A stretch of 64,000 nt of DNA from Algoriphagus sp. A40 (GTDB lineage Bacteria; Bacteroidota; Bacteroidia; Cytophagales; Cyclobacteriaceae), in NCBI RefSeq assembly GCF_002002735.1, contig NZ_MUNY01000028.1:1-64000 (forward strand), written 5' to 3'. Shown in pieces: positions 1 through 8,900 of the stretch (position 1 is the first letter of the stretch; the number at the start of each line of letters is the position of its first letter). Below the pieces are notes generated by a model. It made no database searches and was not told where the DNA came from. It saw only the letters and a list, made by a program, of their open reading frames with translations. A program made the position numbers and the translations under genes.

Positions 1-1
1 G

Positions 2-76
2 CTACTCAACCAAAAAAAGAAATATGTTCTCAAGCTTGCAGCAGAAATGAATATGGAAGTATACCAGACAAAATAA
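2..76 (+). CDS. possible 3' end of an upstream gene (partial)
   Basis: Reading from base 2 gives 24 codons ending in TAA at 74-76, rich in Lys and Glu and ending in EVYQTK. Of the three plus-strand frames it looks the most like protein, but it is cut by the window edge and too short to identify. It may be the C-terminus of a gene that lies mainly outside the window. Confidence 0.3.
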   Translation, partial: LLNQKKKYVLKLAAEMNMEVYQTK

Positions 77-129
77 ACATTCGATAATTGAATAAAATCA
101 AAATAAATATTATCTCGTCATTGGTAGTG

Positions 130-212
130 TAGTCGAAGTGTCAGCTTGATTTAATTTACTTAGCCTGATACTACATTTCAAGTGGGCTTCGACTCCGCTC
201 AGCCTGACAACC
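130..212. repeat. intergenic inverted-repeat sequence downstream of recX
   Basis: AGTCGAAG at 131-138 is the reverse complement of CTTCGACT at 187-194. The second arm sits in a GGCTTCGACTCCGCTCAG phrase that I associate with dispersed intergenic repeats of Bacteroidota. It lies just past the recX stop and could help terminate transcription; no T-tract is evident. The repeat family is recalled, not verified. Confidence 0.35.
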
Positions 213-221
213 GCAAACTGA

Positions 222-728
222 TCACTGCGACTGCAAACTGGCCACCGCCTCCTGTACCATATCCTGCTCAAAGCCCTTGGACATTAAAAAGTGAATTACT
301 TTGTAGCGCTTTTTAAGGGGATCCTTTTCGGTTGTTTTCTCCCATTTTTTCTTCGCCTGGGTCAATAGAGAGTCGTAATATTCCTCCGGATCAATCTCAG
401 TAAGTGCCATCTGAATACATCGGGGACTGATCTCCCTGATCTTCAGCTCTCTTGTGATTCTTATTCTTCCCCAATGCTTCAATCTGAATTTTCCCCTGGC
501 AAATGCTCTTGCAAACCTCTCTTCGTTCAAAAAATCCGCTGTAATCATTTCGCAGATCAGTTCTTCCGACTGATCACCTTTTATGCCCTTTTCGTTGAGT
601 TTTCGCCGTACTTCCCACTGACTTCGCTCTTGGTAAGCACAATAGGTTTCGAGTTTTCCCTTGGCCTCTTCCAGAGTCCAGTACTTTTTTGGAGTATGAT
701 CCGTGTTAAATTTTCCCCAACTGGACAT
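222..728 (-). CDS. recX: RecX-family regulatory protein
   Basis: This 168-residue, charged, all-helical protein matches RecX, which binds RecA filaments and limits recombinase activity in the cytoplasm. Residues about 20-70 carry the usual first repeat ([14 protein letters not shown], then [17 protein letters not shown]), followed by RxKWGRxRIxxEL-like residues near 85-95. Three three-helix repeats fit the length. The ATG at 728 is kept because the conserved core starts about 20 residues later and no better start is visible. It diverges from tpiA across a 70-bp gap with a small inverted repeat. recA is not in the window. Family assignment is good; the role is known from the family only. Confidence 0.85.
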   Translation of the reverse strand: MSSWGKFNTDHTPKKYWTLEEAKGKLETYCAYQERSQWEVRRKLNEKGIKGDQSEELICEMITADFLNEERFARAFARGKFRLKHWGRIRITRELKIREISPRCIQMALTEIDPEEYYDSLLTQAKKKWEKTTEKDPLKKRYKVIHFLMSKGFEQDMVQEAVASLQSQ

Positions 729-732
729 TTTT

Positions 733-754
733 GGTAATTTTAAGCCAAATTACC
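733..754. promoter_or_regulatory. inverted repeat in the recX-tpiA divergent region
   Basis: GGTAATTT (733-740) and AAATTACC (747-754) form a perfect 8-bp inverted repeat with a 6-nt spacer. On the minus strand it contains TAATTTGG, close to the TAnnTTTG -7 box, about 16 nt before the recX start. It may be a promoter/operator for recX or for both divergent genes. This is inference from position. Confidence 0.35.
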
Positions 755-798
755 CCTGCTTAATCTTTTTTCAAACCCCCCAAAATTTTAATCCTCTT

Positions 799-1560
799 AT
801 GCGAAAGAAAATCGTTGCCGGAAACTGGAAGATGAATATGACCCTTGATGAAGGTCAAAAACTCACCTCCGAAATTGTTAATATGTATAAAGATGAGGCC
901 TTAGAAGGCGTTATTGCTGTACTTAACCCGCCTTTTCCCCATATTTTTCCTGTAAAAAAACTGATAGGAAGTATTCCTGGCATCGCCGTAGGTGCTCAAA
1001 ACTGCTCTGACAAAGAAGCCGGGGCATATACCGGAGAAGTGTCTGCCAAAATTCTGGCTTCCTTTGGGGTGCAGTATGTGATTTTGGGTCATTCAGAAAG
1101 AAGAGAATATTTCAAAGAAACCAACGAGCTGCTTTCCGAAAAAGTGAAGCAGGCTCTGGCAAATGGTCTGATACCGATTTTTTGCTGCGGTGAATCGCTC
1201 GAAATCAGAACAGCCGGTACACACGAATCCAATGTGAAGTTTCAGCTGACACAAAGTCTTTTTGACCTTTCTCCTGAGGATTTCTCCAAAGTTGTGATTG
1301 CTTACGAACCGATTTGGGCAATCGGTACCGGCAAAACTGCCACTGCTGACCAAGCTCAGGAAATGCATGCCGCGCTCAGAAGGCATATTGCCACCAAATA
1401 TGGAAAGGAAATAGCCAACGAAACCTCCATCCTTTACGGTGGCAGCGCCAATCCGGGCAATGCAAAGGAGCTTTTCTCCAAGCCTGACGTAGATGGAGGT
1501 CTCATCGGAGGTGCATCCATCAAGTCTAGAGACTTCTTGGATATCATTAAATCATTCTAA
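799..1560 (+). CDS. tpiA: triosephosphate isomerase
   Basis: The 253-residue protein interconverts dihydroxyacetone phosphate and glyceraldehyde 3-phosphate in glycolysis and gluconeogenesis. All signature parts are present: Asn9 and Lys11 in AGNWKMN, His98 in GHSERR, Glu170 in [12 protein letters not shown] (loop 6), and the phosphate-binding GGSANPGN near 215. Length equals the normal TIM barrel. The ATG at 799 is chosen over upstream in-frame starts because it begins [13 protein letters not shown], the conserved N-terminus. prmA follows 6 bp after the stop, so the two are probably cotranscribed. Confidence 0.98.
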   Translation: MRKKIVAGNWKMNMTLDEGQKLTSEIVNMYKDEALEGVIAVLNPPFPHIFPVKKLIGSIPGIAVGAQNCSDKEAGAYTGEVSAKILASFGVQYVILGHSERREYFKETNELLSEKVKQALANGLIPIFCCGESLEIRTAGTHESNVKFQLTQSLFDLSPEDFSKVVIAYEPIWAIGTGKTATADQAQEMHAALRRHIATKYGKEIANETSILYGGSANPGNAKELFSKPDVDGGLIGGASIKSRDFLDIIKSF

Positions 1561-1566
1561 ATTTTC

Positions 1567-2394
1567 ATGGATTACCTGGAGTTTAAAATCAAGTGCCTGG
1601 AAGAATTCAGGGAAATCCTCATCGCCGAACTGGCGGAAATTGGCTTCGATTCCTTCCTTGAGACCGAGGAAGGAATCGATGCTTATACTCCCGAAGCTGA
1701 TTTTGACCGGGAAAAATTTGATGAAATTCTATCAAAGTATCAGAAACCTGGCCAAATCACCTTGACGGAAGGCATGATGCCCAAAGTCAATTGGAACGAA
1801 GAGTGGGAAAAAAACTACGATCCTATTGAAGTAGAGGACTTGGTGTATGTGAGAGCATCCTTTCATCAGCCTCAGCCGGGGTTCAAGTACGAGATCGTCA
1901 TCAACCCAAAAATGTCCTTTGGCACAGGACACCATGCTACCACATTTCAGATGCTCCGGCATCAGGGGGAATTGGACCATTCTGGAAATCGGGTTCTTGA
2001 TGTGGGCTCTGGCACCGGGATTCTGGCCATCATGGCTCACCTTTTGGGTGCCCGTGAAGTCGAGGCATTCGACATCGATGACTGGTGTGTGGACAATGGA
2101 AACGAAAACTTTGATCTCAACGGACTGAAAACACGAATGGGATTGGGGACTATCCGACAGGTAAATCCAATTGGGCACTTTGATATCGTCCTTGCCAATA
2201 TCAACAAAAATGTCCTGCTCGATGAAATGGGAATCTATTCCGGACTGTTGGCTCCAAAAGGGTATTTACTTTTAAGCGGCTTTTACACCGAGGACATTGA
2301 GGATTTGTTGGAGGTAGCCAAACCTTTGGGAATGGAGCTGATCAAAAAGTCTTCGAAAGACAATTGGGCAGCTCTCATTTTACAGAAAAACTGA
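1567..2394 (+). CDS. prmA: ribosomal protein L11 methyltransferase
   Basis: PrmA methylates lysines and the N-terminus of ribosomal protein L11 using SAM. The 275-residue protein has the family's N-terminal substrate-recognition part, then FGTGHHAT (118-125) and the SAM-binding motif I DVGSGTG (145-151), with ANINKNV (210-216) as the motif IV equivalent. These three motifs together are diagnostic of PrmA among class I methyltransferases. It sits 6 bp after tpiA and is followed after one base by a small membrane protein ORF, indicating translational coupling. Confidence 0.95.
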   Translation: MDYLEFKIKCLEEFREILIAELAEIGFDSFLETEEGIDAYTPEADFDREKFDEILSKYQKPGQITLTEGMMPKVNWNEEWEKNYDPIEVEDLVYVRASFHQPQPGFKYEIVINPKMSFGTGHHATTFQMLRHQGELDHSGNRVLDVGSGTGILAIMAHLLGAREVEAFDIDDWCVDNGNENFDLNGLKTRMGLGTIRQVNPIGHFDIVLANINKNVLLDEMGIYSGLLAPKGYLLLSGFYTEDIEDLLEVAKPLGMELIKKSSKDNWAALILQKN

Positions 2395-2395
2395 C

Positions 2396-2596
2396 ATGAA
2401 TGAACTCCTGATCTATTCTTTCCTACTCGTTGTTGTACTGGGACATTGTACCGCTGCAGTCTTCATGTACAGGGAATTGAATGCCGATACTGGACTGACT
2501 TTTCGTGAGAAAAACGACTGGAAGCTGAAAGCCCTGGTTTCACCAGCCCTCTACTGGTACTACTACCGACAGGAAAAAAAGCGGCGGATTTCCTGA
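2396..2596 (+). CDS. small single-TM protein, unknown function
   Basis: A 66-residue ORF begins one base after the prmA stop (TGACATG). Residues 3-25 form one hydrophobic helix (LLIYSFLLVVVLGHCTAAV), followed by a charged region and a Tyr-rich, Lys/Arg-rich tail (YWYYYRQEKKRR), which predicts an inner-membrane anchor with a basic cytoplasmic end. I do not recognise a family. Its tight coupling to prmA and sensible amino-acid composition argue that it is real. Confidence 0.65.
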   Translation: MNELLIYSFLLVVVLGHCTAAVFMYRELNADTGLTFREKNDWKLKALVSPALYWYYYRQEKKRRIS

Positions 2597-2674
2597 AAAG
2601 GGAAACTTTTTGGCCCGAAAGTCCGCTTTTAGGGGATCACCCAAACAACACACAAGCGGATTTTTTATCCTTTT

Positions 2675-2682
2675 TACCTTTG
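2675..2682 (+). promoter_or_regulatory. -7 box TACCTTTG upstream of recJ
   Basis: TACCTTTG matches the Bacteroidota housekeeping -7 consensus TAnnTTTG. It ends 11 nt before the recJ ATG at 2694, implying a very short or absent 5' leader. No clear TTTG at -33 was found. Confidence 0.5.
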
Positions 2683-2693
2683 TAAAACAAAAT

Positions 2694-4418
2694 ATGGAGT
2701 ACGTCTGGAAACAAAAACCCAAAGCATCCCAAACAGCCATAGATAGGCTGGGTAAGGAAATCAATGTGAATCCTACCCTTGCCAATATGCTGATCAATCG
2801 GGACGTGGAAAGTTTCGAGCAGGCCAAAGATTACTTCCGACCAAGTCTTAGTCAGTTGCATGATCCATTTCTGATGCAGGATATGGATGCAGCGGTCAAC
2901 CGCATCGAAAAAGCGGTCCAGAACGAGGAGAGAATTCTCGTTTATGGAGATTATGATGTGGATGGCACGACTGCGGTAGCCCTGATGTACAGCTTTTTGA
3001 AAACCTTTTATCCAAAGGTTGATTTTTACATTCCAGATCGGTACAAGGAAGGTTACGGCATTTCAGAGCGCGGTGTCCGGCATGCCGCAGAAAATGAATT
3101 TTCGCTGATCATAGCTTTGGACTGTGGGATCAAAGCCATCGAAAAAGTGGCGCTTGCCTCCGAACTTGGAGTGGATTTCATTATCTGTGACCACCATACT
3201 CCCGGAGATGAATTGCCCGCTGCGGTGGCTGTCTTGGATGCCAAAAGAGCTGATTGCAATTATCCATACAAGGAATTGAGCGGATGCGGAGTTGGCTTCA
3301 AGTTGATACAGGCTTATGCCAAAACTCACGGGATCGAGGAATCAAATCTTTATGCCTATCTGGATCTTTTGGTGGTAAGTATTGCGGCAGATATTGTTCC
3401 GATTTCCGGGGAAAACAGGATTTTGGCCTATTACGGGCTTGACCGAATCAACAACATCCCGCGACCAGGGCTGAAAGCGCTGATCCTTCAGGCCAAAGTC
3501 GAAAAGGAAATCCAGATCTCAGACATCGTATTCAAAATAGGTCCCCGAATCAATGCTTCCGGACGCTTGGAACATGCCAAAGCCTCTGTGGAGCTGCTCA
3601 TCGCTCCTAATTTGGACGACGCAATTGAGCGGGCCAAGTTGGTAGATGAGGTCAATTCTACTCGTCGAAACTTCGATGAAAACATCACCAAGGAGGCCTT
3701 TGAAATGTTGGCTGCACGTGAACAAGAAGCGGAATGGAACTCTACAGTTCTCTTCAAAGAGGACTGGCACAAAGGTGTGATCGGAATCGTAGCGAGCAGA
3801 TGTATTGAAAAGTATTACCGCCCCACGATCATCCTCACCGAGTCCAACAACAAAGCCACCGGAAGCGCCCGCTCGGTGGTTGACTTTGATATTTACGAGG
3901 CAATAGCCGAATGCGCGGATCTTTTGGATCAGTTTGGCGGGCATAAATACGCCGCCGGATTGACGCTTTCGGTGGAAAATGTTCCGGCTTTTCAAGCCAA
4001 ATTTGAACAAGTAGTCCGCAGCCGGATAGAAGAAATCCACCTGAAACCGGTGATTGAAGTGGATGATGTGCTCCTGTTGGATCAGATCAATTACAAATTT
4101 TACAGCATTCTTAAGCAAATGGCACCGTTTGGACCAGGCAATGCAGAGCCGGTTTTCCGGATTTCCAATGTGTTCGCAGAAGATGTCACGGTTCTGAAAG
4201 ACAAGCATTTACGGTTTAAAATCGTGCAGGATGGACAGGTGACCACTCCCGTTTGTCTGGGATTTGGAATGGCAGACCGGGCCAAAGACCTGGATCTGAC
4301 CACCGTCAATATGCTCCGGGGAAAAATGCGCTTTGATATCGTTGCCGAAATGCGGGAGAATTTTTTCAGAGACAAAAGCAGTTTGCAACTCTACGTGAAA
4401 GACATCAAATTTGACTGA
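2694..4418 (+). CDS. recJ: single-stranded-DNA-specific exonuclease RecJ
   Basis: RecJ degrades single-stranded DNA 5' to 3' in recombination and repair. The 574-residue protein carries the DHH-phosphoesterase metal motifs GDYDVDG (85-91), ALDCG (141-145) and CDHHTP (165-170), then a DHHA1 domain with GGHKYAAGL, and a C-terminal OB-like domain. The ATG at 2694 is preferred over an upstream non-ATG start because it follows a TACCTTTG promoter box and gives the normal RecJ N-terminus. The gene overlaps nothing, but lptB starts one base after its stop. Length is typical. Confidence 0.96.
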   Translation: MEYVWKQKPKASQTAIDRLGKEINVNPTLANMLINRDVESFEQAKDYFRPSLSQLHDPFLMQDMDAAVNRIEKAVQNEERILVYGDYDVDGTTAVALMYSFLKTFYPKVDFYIPDRYKEGYGISERGVRHAAENEFSLIIALDCGIKAIEKVALASELGVDFIICDHHTPGDELPAAVAVLDAKRADCNYPYKELSGCGVGFKLIQAYAKTHGIEESNLYAYLDLLVVSIAADIVPISGENRILAYYGLDRINNIPRPGLKALILQAKVEKEIQISDIVFKIGPRINASGRLEHAKASVELLIAPNLDDAIERAKLVDEVNSTRRNFDENITKEAFEMLAAREQEAEWNSTVLFKEDWHKGVIGIVASRCIEKYYRPTIILTESNNKATGSARSVVDFDIYEAIAECADLLDQFGGHKYAAGLTLSVENVPAFQAKFEQVVRSRIEEIHLKPVIEVDDVLLLDQINYKFYSILKQMAPFGPGNAEPVFRISNVFAEDVTVLKDKHLRFKIVQDGQVTTPVCLGFGMADRAKDLDLTTVNMLRGKMRFDIVAEMRENFFRDKSSLQLYVKDIKFD

Positions 4419-4419
4419 T

Positions 4420-5157
4420 ATGATGCTTCGTGCCGAAAACCTAGTTAAAATCTACAAAGGACGCCGTGTGGTCAATGATATTTCCGTGCAAGTCGAGCAG
4501 GGGGAAATTGTCGGGCTTTTAGGCCCAAACGGTGCCGGAAAGACCACCTCGTTTTACATGATCGTGGGACTGATCCAACCAAACGAAGGCAAGATTTTTT
4601 TGGAAAATGAGCAAATCACGGGCCTTCCTATGTACAAGCGGGCTCAGCTTGGGATCGGGTATCTCGCTCAGGAAGCTTCTGTTTTCAGAAAACTTTCGGT
4701 AGAAGAAAACATCCTGGCTGTGCTCGAGATGACCAAAATGCCAAAAGCACAGCAGAAGGAAAAGATGGAAAGCCTCTTGGAGGAATTCAGCCTGACGCAT
4801 GTCCGCAAAAACCTCGGAATGGTGCTGTCGGGAGGAGAACGGCGAAGGACGGAAATTGCCCGTGCTTTAGCCGTGGATCCCAAATTCGTCCTCTTGGATG
4901 AACCATTTGCAGGTGTCGATCCGATCGCCGTGGAAGAGATCCAGACTATTGTAGCAAAACTTAAAACCAAAAATATCGGAATTTTGATCACAGATCATAA
5001 TGTCAATGAGACACTTTCCATTACCGACCGGGCTTATCTGATGTTCGAGGGACGGCTGCTTAAAGCCGGAACTGCTGAGGAGCTGGCCGCGGATGAGCAG
5101 GTTCGTAAGGTTTACCTGGGGAGCCAATTTGAGCTGAAACGAAAAGTTTTTAATTAA
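4420..5157 (+). CDS. lptB: LPS export ABC transporter ATP-binding protein
   Basis: LptB is the cytoplasmic ATPase of LptB2FGC, which extracts lipopolysaccharide from the inner membrane for transport to the surface. The 245-residue subunit has Walker A GPNGAGKT (35-42), the Q-loop at YLAQEAS, signature LSGGE (136-140), Walker [12 protein letters not shown] (158-168) and switch histidine in TDHNV (191-195). [19 protein letters not shown] is the typical LptB Q-loop region. Start: ATG 4420 just past recJ (a second ATG follows directly). Its stop overlaps the next ATG by one base. LptF/G are not in the window. Confidence 0.95.
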   Translation: MMLRAENLVKIYKGRRVVNDISVQVEQGEIVGLLGPNGAGKTTSFYMIVGLIQPNEGKIFLENEQITGLPMYKRAQLGIGYLAQEASVFRKLSVEENILAVLEMTKMPKAQQKEKMESLLEEFSLTHVRKNLGMVLSGGERRRTEIARALAVDPKFVLLDEPFAGVDPIAVEEIQTIVAKLKTKNIGILITDHNVNETLSITDRAYLMFEGRLLKAGTAEELAADEQVRKVYLGSQFELKRKVFN

Positions 5158-6677
5158 TGGAAGTGATCAACAGTTTTTTGACCTGGATTTTTAAAAGTAG
5201 ACTGGGTCAGATCGAGAATTTCAAAGAAAATCCCATTCCGGTTCAGGAGGAGACATTCCGTGAATTAATCGATGCTGGAAGACGCACAGAATTTGGCCGG
5301 GAATATGGATTTGAACAGATCAGGACCTATGCTGATTTTGCTGCAAAAGTTCCTGTTTTCGATTACGAATCTTTTAAGCCCTACATCGAAAAAACCATGC
5401 AGGGCCGGCAAAATGTCATATGGAATACCGATATCGAGTGGTTTGCCAAGTCATCCGGTACCACTGGCAGCCGAAGCAAATACATTCCGATTTCGGAAGA
5501 AAGCCTGGAAGAATGCCACTACAAAGGAGGCAAGGACATGGTTTCCCTCTATGTTTCCACCCATCCGGAATCCAAACTTTTCACAGGCAAAAGCCTTACC
5601 ATCGGCGGAACTCTGGAGAAAAATCCCCTGAATCCTGAGGGAACTGCCAAAGCCGGGGACGTTTCGGCTGTGATCATGCAGAACCTTCCAATTTGGGCGC
5701 AATTTGCCAGAACTCCTGCCTTGGAAACTGCCCTAATGGGTGAATGGGAAGCCAAAATCGAAAAAATGGCCCGTGAGACAATGAATGAAAATGTCACAAG
5801 CATTGCAGGGGTTCCCACTTGGACTATTGTTTTGTTGAGGCGGGTTCTCGAATTGAAAAAGGCCAAAAATATCCTGGAAGTCTGGCCAAATCTGGAAGTT
5901 TTTTTTCATGGAGCAGTAGCATTTGGGCCCTATCGCAGCCTTTTCAAGGAATTGATTCCTTCTGAAAAAATGCGGTACATGGAGACCTACAACGCCTCCG
6001 AGGGATTTTTTGGGATTCAGGATCAGCCGGATTCTGAGGAACTTTTGCTCCTCCTTGATTATGGGATTTTTTATGAATTCATAGCCATGGAAGAGTGGGA
6101 AAAGGAAAACCCAACGGTCATTCCCCTGAAAGAGGTCGAAGTCGAGAAAAACTATGCCATGGTCATCTCTACTAATGGTGGGCTTTGGAGATACAAAATC
6201 GGTGATACGGTCAAATTCACGTCGCTCTTGCCATATCGCTTCCGTATTTCCGGTCGAACCAAGCATTTTATCAATGCATTTGGGGAAGAAGTGATCGTGG
6301 AAAATGCTGAAGCGGCAGTGCAGTTTGCGGCTGAGGAGACTCATTCCACCATTGCCAATTTCACTGCTGCCCCGGTTTATTTTGAAGGAAACGGCTCAAA
6401 CGGTGCGCATGAATGGATCATTGAGTTTCAAAAAGCTCCAGCTGACCTTGAAGAATTCACCCGGCTTTTGGATCAGAAACTCCGTCAGGTCAATTCGGAT
6501 TACGATGCCAAGCGATACAAGGACATCGCACTGAAAATGCCGCTTGTCCACCAGGCACCAACCGGACTTTTTGAGTCGTGGCTCCGCAAAAAAGGGAAAT
6601 TGGGTGGTCAGCACAAAGTGCCAAGACTTTCCAATTCCAGGGAATTAGTAGAGGAGCTTTTGGAGATGATGCCCTGA
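5157..6677 (+). CDS. GH3-family acyl-adenylate amido ligase-like protein
   Basis: This 506-residue protein belongs to the GH3 family, known best from plant auxin-amino acid synthetases of the ANL adenylating superfamily. The ATP-binding loop SSGTTGSRSKYIP lies near residues 98-110, and further conserved segments are TYNASEGFFGIQD (about 279) and RISGRTKHFINAFGEEV (about 362). Bacterial GH3 proteins are widespread in Bacteroidota, but their substrates are mostly unknown. The ATG overlaps the lptB stop (TAATG), so it is probably translationally coupled to lptB, suggesting a link to the cell envelope; that link is inference. Confidence 0.9.
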   Translation: MEVINSFLTWIFKSRLGQIENFKENPIPVQEETFRELIDAGRRTEFGREYGFEQIRTYADFAAKVPVFDYESFKPYIEKTMQGRQNVIWNTDIEWFAKSSGTTGSRSKYIPISEESLEECHYKGGKDMVSLYVSTHPESKLFTGKSLTIGGTLEKNPLNPEGTAKAGDVSAVIMQNLPIWAQFARTPALETALMGEWEAKIEKMARETMNENVTSIAGVPTWTIVLLRRVLELKKAKNILEVWPNLEVFFHGAVAFGPYRSLFKELIPSEKMRYMETYNASEGFFGIQDQPDSEELLLLLDYGIFYEFIAMEEWEKENPTVIPLKEVEVEKNYAMVISTNGGLWRYKIGDTVKFTSLLPYRFRISGRTKHFINAFGEEVIVENAEAAVQFAAEETHSTIANFTAAPVYFEGNGSNGAHEWIIEFQKAPADLEEFTRLLDQKLRQVNSDYDAKRYKDIALKMPLVHQAPTGLFESWLRKKGKLGGQHKVPRLSNSRELVEELLEMMP

Positions 6678-6740
6678 TTAATATTGAATTGGCAAAAAGT
6701 TAACTTCATTTCGTTTTTTTGATACAACAATTTCAAAGGG

Positions 6741-6787
6741 TGTTTTCTACAAACAACAATTTTTGAATTTGTTGTTTGTAGAAAACA
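6741..6787. repeat. long perfect hairpin (19-bp arms)
   Basis: The arms 6741-6759 and 6769-6787 are perfectly complementary (TGTTTTCTACAAACAACAA and its reverse complement) around a 9-nt loop. It lies 64 bp past the GH3 gene and about 100 bp before the lytic transglycosylase. The stem is AT-rich and lacks a terminal T-tract on the plus strand, so it may be a terminator, an operator or a repeat of another kind. Confidence 0.6.
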
Positions 6788-6889
6788 TTATTCCTCAAAT
6801 TCAAATATTCCCTCCGACACATTCGTGTTATATTTCTACCGTTTACAAAAGAGCCTGGGATTACACCCAATCCGGGATTATCTTGAATT

Positions 6890-7828
6890 ATGAGTAGAAT
6901 TCACCTCTTTTCAATTTATATTCTTCTGGTTGCCAGCCTGATCTTGGCCTCTTTGGCATTTTGGAAAAGCATCGGTGAAAAAGATCAATCCGAGCTTGTT
7001 TCCGAAAATCAATCTTTCATTTCTCAGTTGCCACCTTCTGGAGATTCCATCCGATTGTTTGACATTCCCAAGGAACTGTCTTTTGCGGGTGAAAAAGTCC
7101 CTTTGGAAAAAGGCGATATTTTTGAAAGGCTGGAAAGGGAGATCTATGTCAATGCCTATTGGGAATCCAATTTGATTTTGCTCCTGAAGAGGTCCGCTAA
7201 ATATCTGCCCGAAATGGAGCGAATGCTAAAGGAAAACGGCATTCCGGACGACTTCAAATACCTCGCAATTGCGGAAAGCGGGCTGATGAATGTAGGTTCT
7301 CCGGCTGGAGCGCGCGGTTTTTGGCAGATTTTGGAAACAACGGGCAAAGAATACGACTTGGAGATTTCTCAGGATGTGGATGAACGCTATCATTTTGAAA
7401 AGTCGACATTGACAGCATCCAAGTACTTCAAAAAAGCCCATGCAAAATTTGGGGATTGGACAGCAGTGGCAGCGAGCTACAACATGGGGCAGACGGGCTT
7501 CAGCAAAAGACAGCAGGAGCAGCTTCACCAAAACTATTACGAGCTCTATCTCAATGACGAAACCAGCCGATACCTTTTCCGGATCCTGGCTTTCAAGATA
7601 ATTTTTGAAAATCCGGGAGCATTTGGATATCATCTCACGGAAGGTGACTACTACAAAAATCTGCCTCTGAGGACAATCAGAGTGGATGAGGATATCAAGG
7701 ATCTTCCAAAATGGGCGAAAGAGCAAGGAAGTTCTTTCAAAGATCTAAAACTCTACAATCCCTGGCTTAGGGACCGAAACCTGAATGTGAAGCGAGGTAA
7801 ATCGTATGAGATTAAGCTTCCGGAGTGA
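6890..7828 (+). CDS. lytic transglycosylase (SLT domain), membrane-anchored
   Basis: A murein lytic transglycosylase of the MltD/Slt type, cleaving the MurNAc-GlcNAc bond of peptidoglycan with 1,6-anhydro formation. The 312-residue protein starts with a hydrophobic helix (residues 5-25) that anchors or exports it. The SLT domain spans about 105-235, with catalytic Glu129 in AIAESGL, GARGFWQI (140-147) and ASYNMG (195-200). No complete LysM repeat is evident, although the C-terminal 80 residues end with a LysM-like LYNPWLRDRNLNVKRG, so this may be a diverged wall-binding end. It is a single gene downstream of a long hairpin. Confidence 0.9.
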   Translation: MSRIHLFSIYILLVASLILASLAFWKSIGEKDQSELVSENQSFISQLPPSGDSIRLFDIPKELSFAGEKVPLEKGDIFERLEREIYVNAYWESNLILLLKRSAKYLPEMERMLKENGIPDDFKYLAIAESGLMNVGSPAGARGFWQILETTGKEYDLEISQDVDERYHFEKSTLTASKYFKKAHAKFGDWTAVAASYNMGQTGFSKRQQEQLHQNYYELYLNDETSRYLFRILAFKIIFENPGAFGYHLTEGDYYKNLPLRTIRVDEDIKDLPKWAKEQGSSFKDLKLYNPWLRDRNLNVKRGKSYEIKLPE

Positions 7829-7961
7829 TTATTGATTAAGTCTTAACTTATTCATTGAGAATTGATTACAAATTCTGACTCTCCTAGATTTGTGGGAAAA
7901 CTCCGCTGATAACAATTTCGAGTATGAGGCGTTTTCTTTTTCAACCAACTCGTTGACTACT

Positions 7962-8756
7962 ATGAAAAATGCATCGACCTCCCGGAAAATTGGCTTGCTA
8001 TTGAGCCTGGCGCTTTCCTCACTTTTTTCATGCGATCTAAATAATGATCCTGATGACGATGACGATGGATTTTCCAATTCCTCCGCTGTATTTCTGCTTA
8101 TAGACGAGGAAAGCATAGACAACGGGAATCCACCAAACAACTTTTCAGCAAATGATGTCAATGACCAATTGGTTACCATCGGACTACGCCAACCGCTCCG
8201 ATTTTTTGAAAACAATATGGGTAGGGAGATTGACTTATTCACAGGGCAAGTGGGAGATGAGGGATGGTTTGCCCTCAAGACTATTCCAAATTCTTGGATT
8301 ACAACTGGCCCAACTGGTAATGGACTAAGAAATTATCTGACTCCCGGCCCAAGTTTGGGAGCAGCAGTTCCTGACGACGATCGGGAAGTTTTGCTGGATA
8401 AGATCCCAAATGTAACCCCACTCCGAGCCACAGGCCTTGCCATGTTGGTTGGGCAGACCGTCTATGCCGTCGTATATGACAGTGATATTTCGATTAATTA
8501 TTCACCACTTACCGGAAACCTCCAGGGTGACAATTTGGGCGTAGTGGCTTTTGATGTGATCAGGGCGGTGGAGCGGACGGATGGTTCTTCTTCGGATTTG
8601 CCTAGGGTGACAATTCGAATCCGAAGTGCATCGAGTGTTTCCGGATTAGACCTCAGCCTTTTTTCCAACGCCCCCGTTCCGTCATCCTCTTCTGAGCCTT
8701 TTGACATTGCGCCACCCGCCAATCCGCCGGCAATTGTCCTAAATCCCGCCAATTGA
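7962..8756 (+). CDS. secreted lipoprotein, unknown function
   Basis: The 264-residue protein has a lipoprotein signal peptide with lipobox LFSC about 24 residues from the ATG at 7962; upstream in-frame starts would place the signal peptide internally and are rejected. Mature protein begins with a very acidic linker (DDDDD), a common lipoprotein export context in Bacteroidota. Residues about 120-160 (GEGWFALKTIP-like, then TGPTGNGLRNYLTPG) and a Pro/Ser-rich tail are seen, but I recognise no domain with confidence. It stands alone between the transglycosylase and the M24 peptidase. Confidence 0.75.
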   Translation: MKNASTSRKIGLLLSLALSSLFSCDLNNDPDDDDDGFSNSSAVFLLIDEESIDNGNPPNNFSANDVNDQLVTIGLRQPLRFFENNMGREIDLFTGQVGDEGWFALKTIPNSWITTGPTGNGLRNYLTPGPSLGAAVPDDDREVLLDKIPNVTPLRATGLAMLVGQTVYAVVYDSDISINYSPLTGNLQGDNLGVVAFDVIRAVERTDGSSSDLPRVTIRIRSASSVSGLDLSLFSNAPVPSSSSEPFDIAPPANPPAIVLNPAN

Positions 8757-8900
8757 GTTACTGACAATTGACCAACTCAATGAGATCTGCTTTTTATCGA
8801 AGGTAAAATGACCAAAAGTGTCAATTTACCTTCGCTGTGCGATAATTTTCAAGGCCATATTTATTTACCTTGGATTCCCATCAGGAATCTCCTTTAAAAA

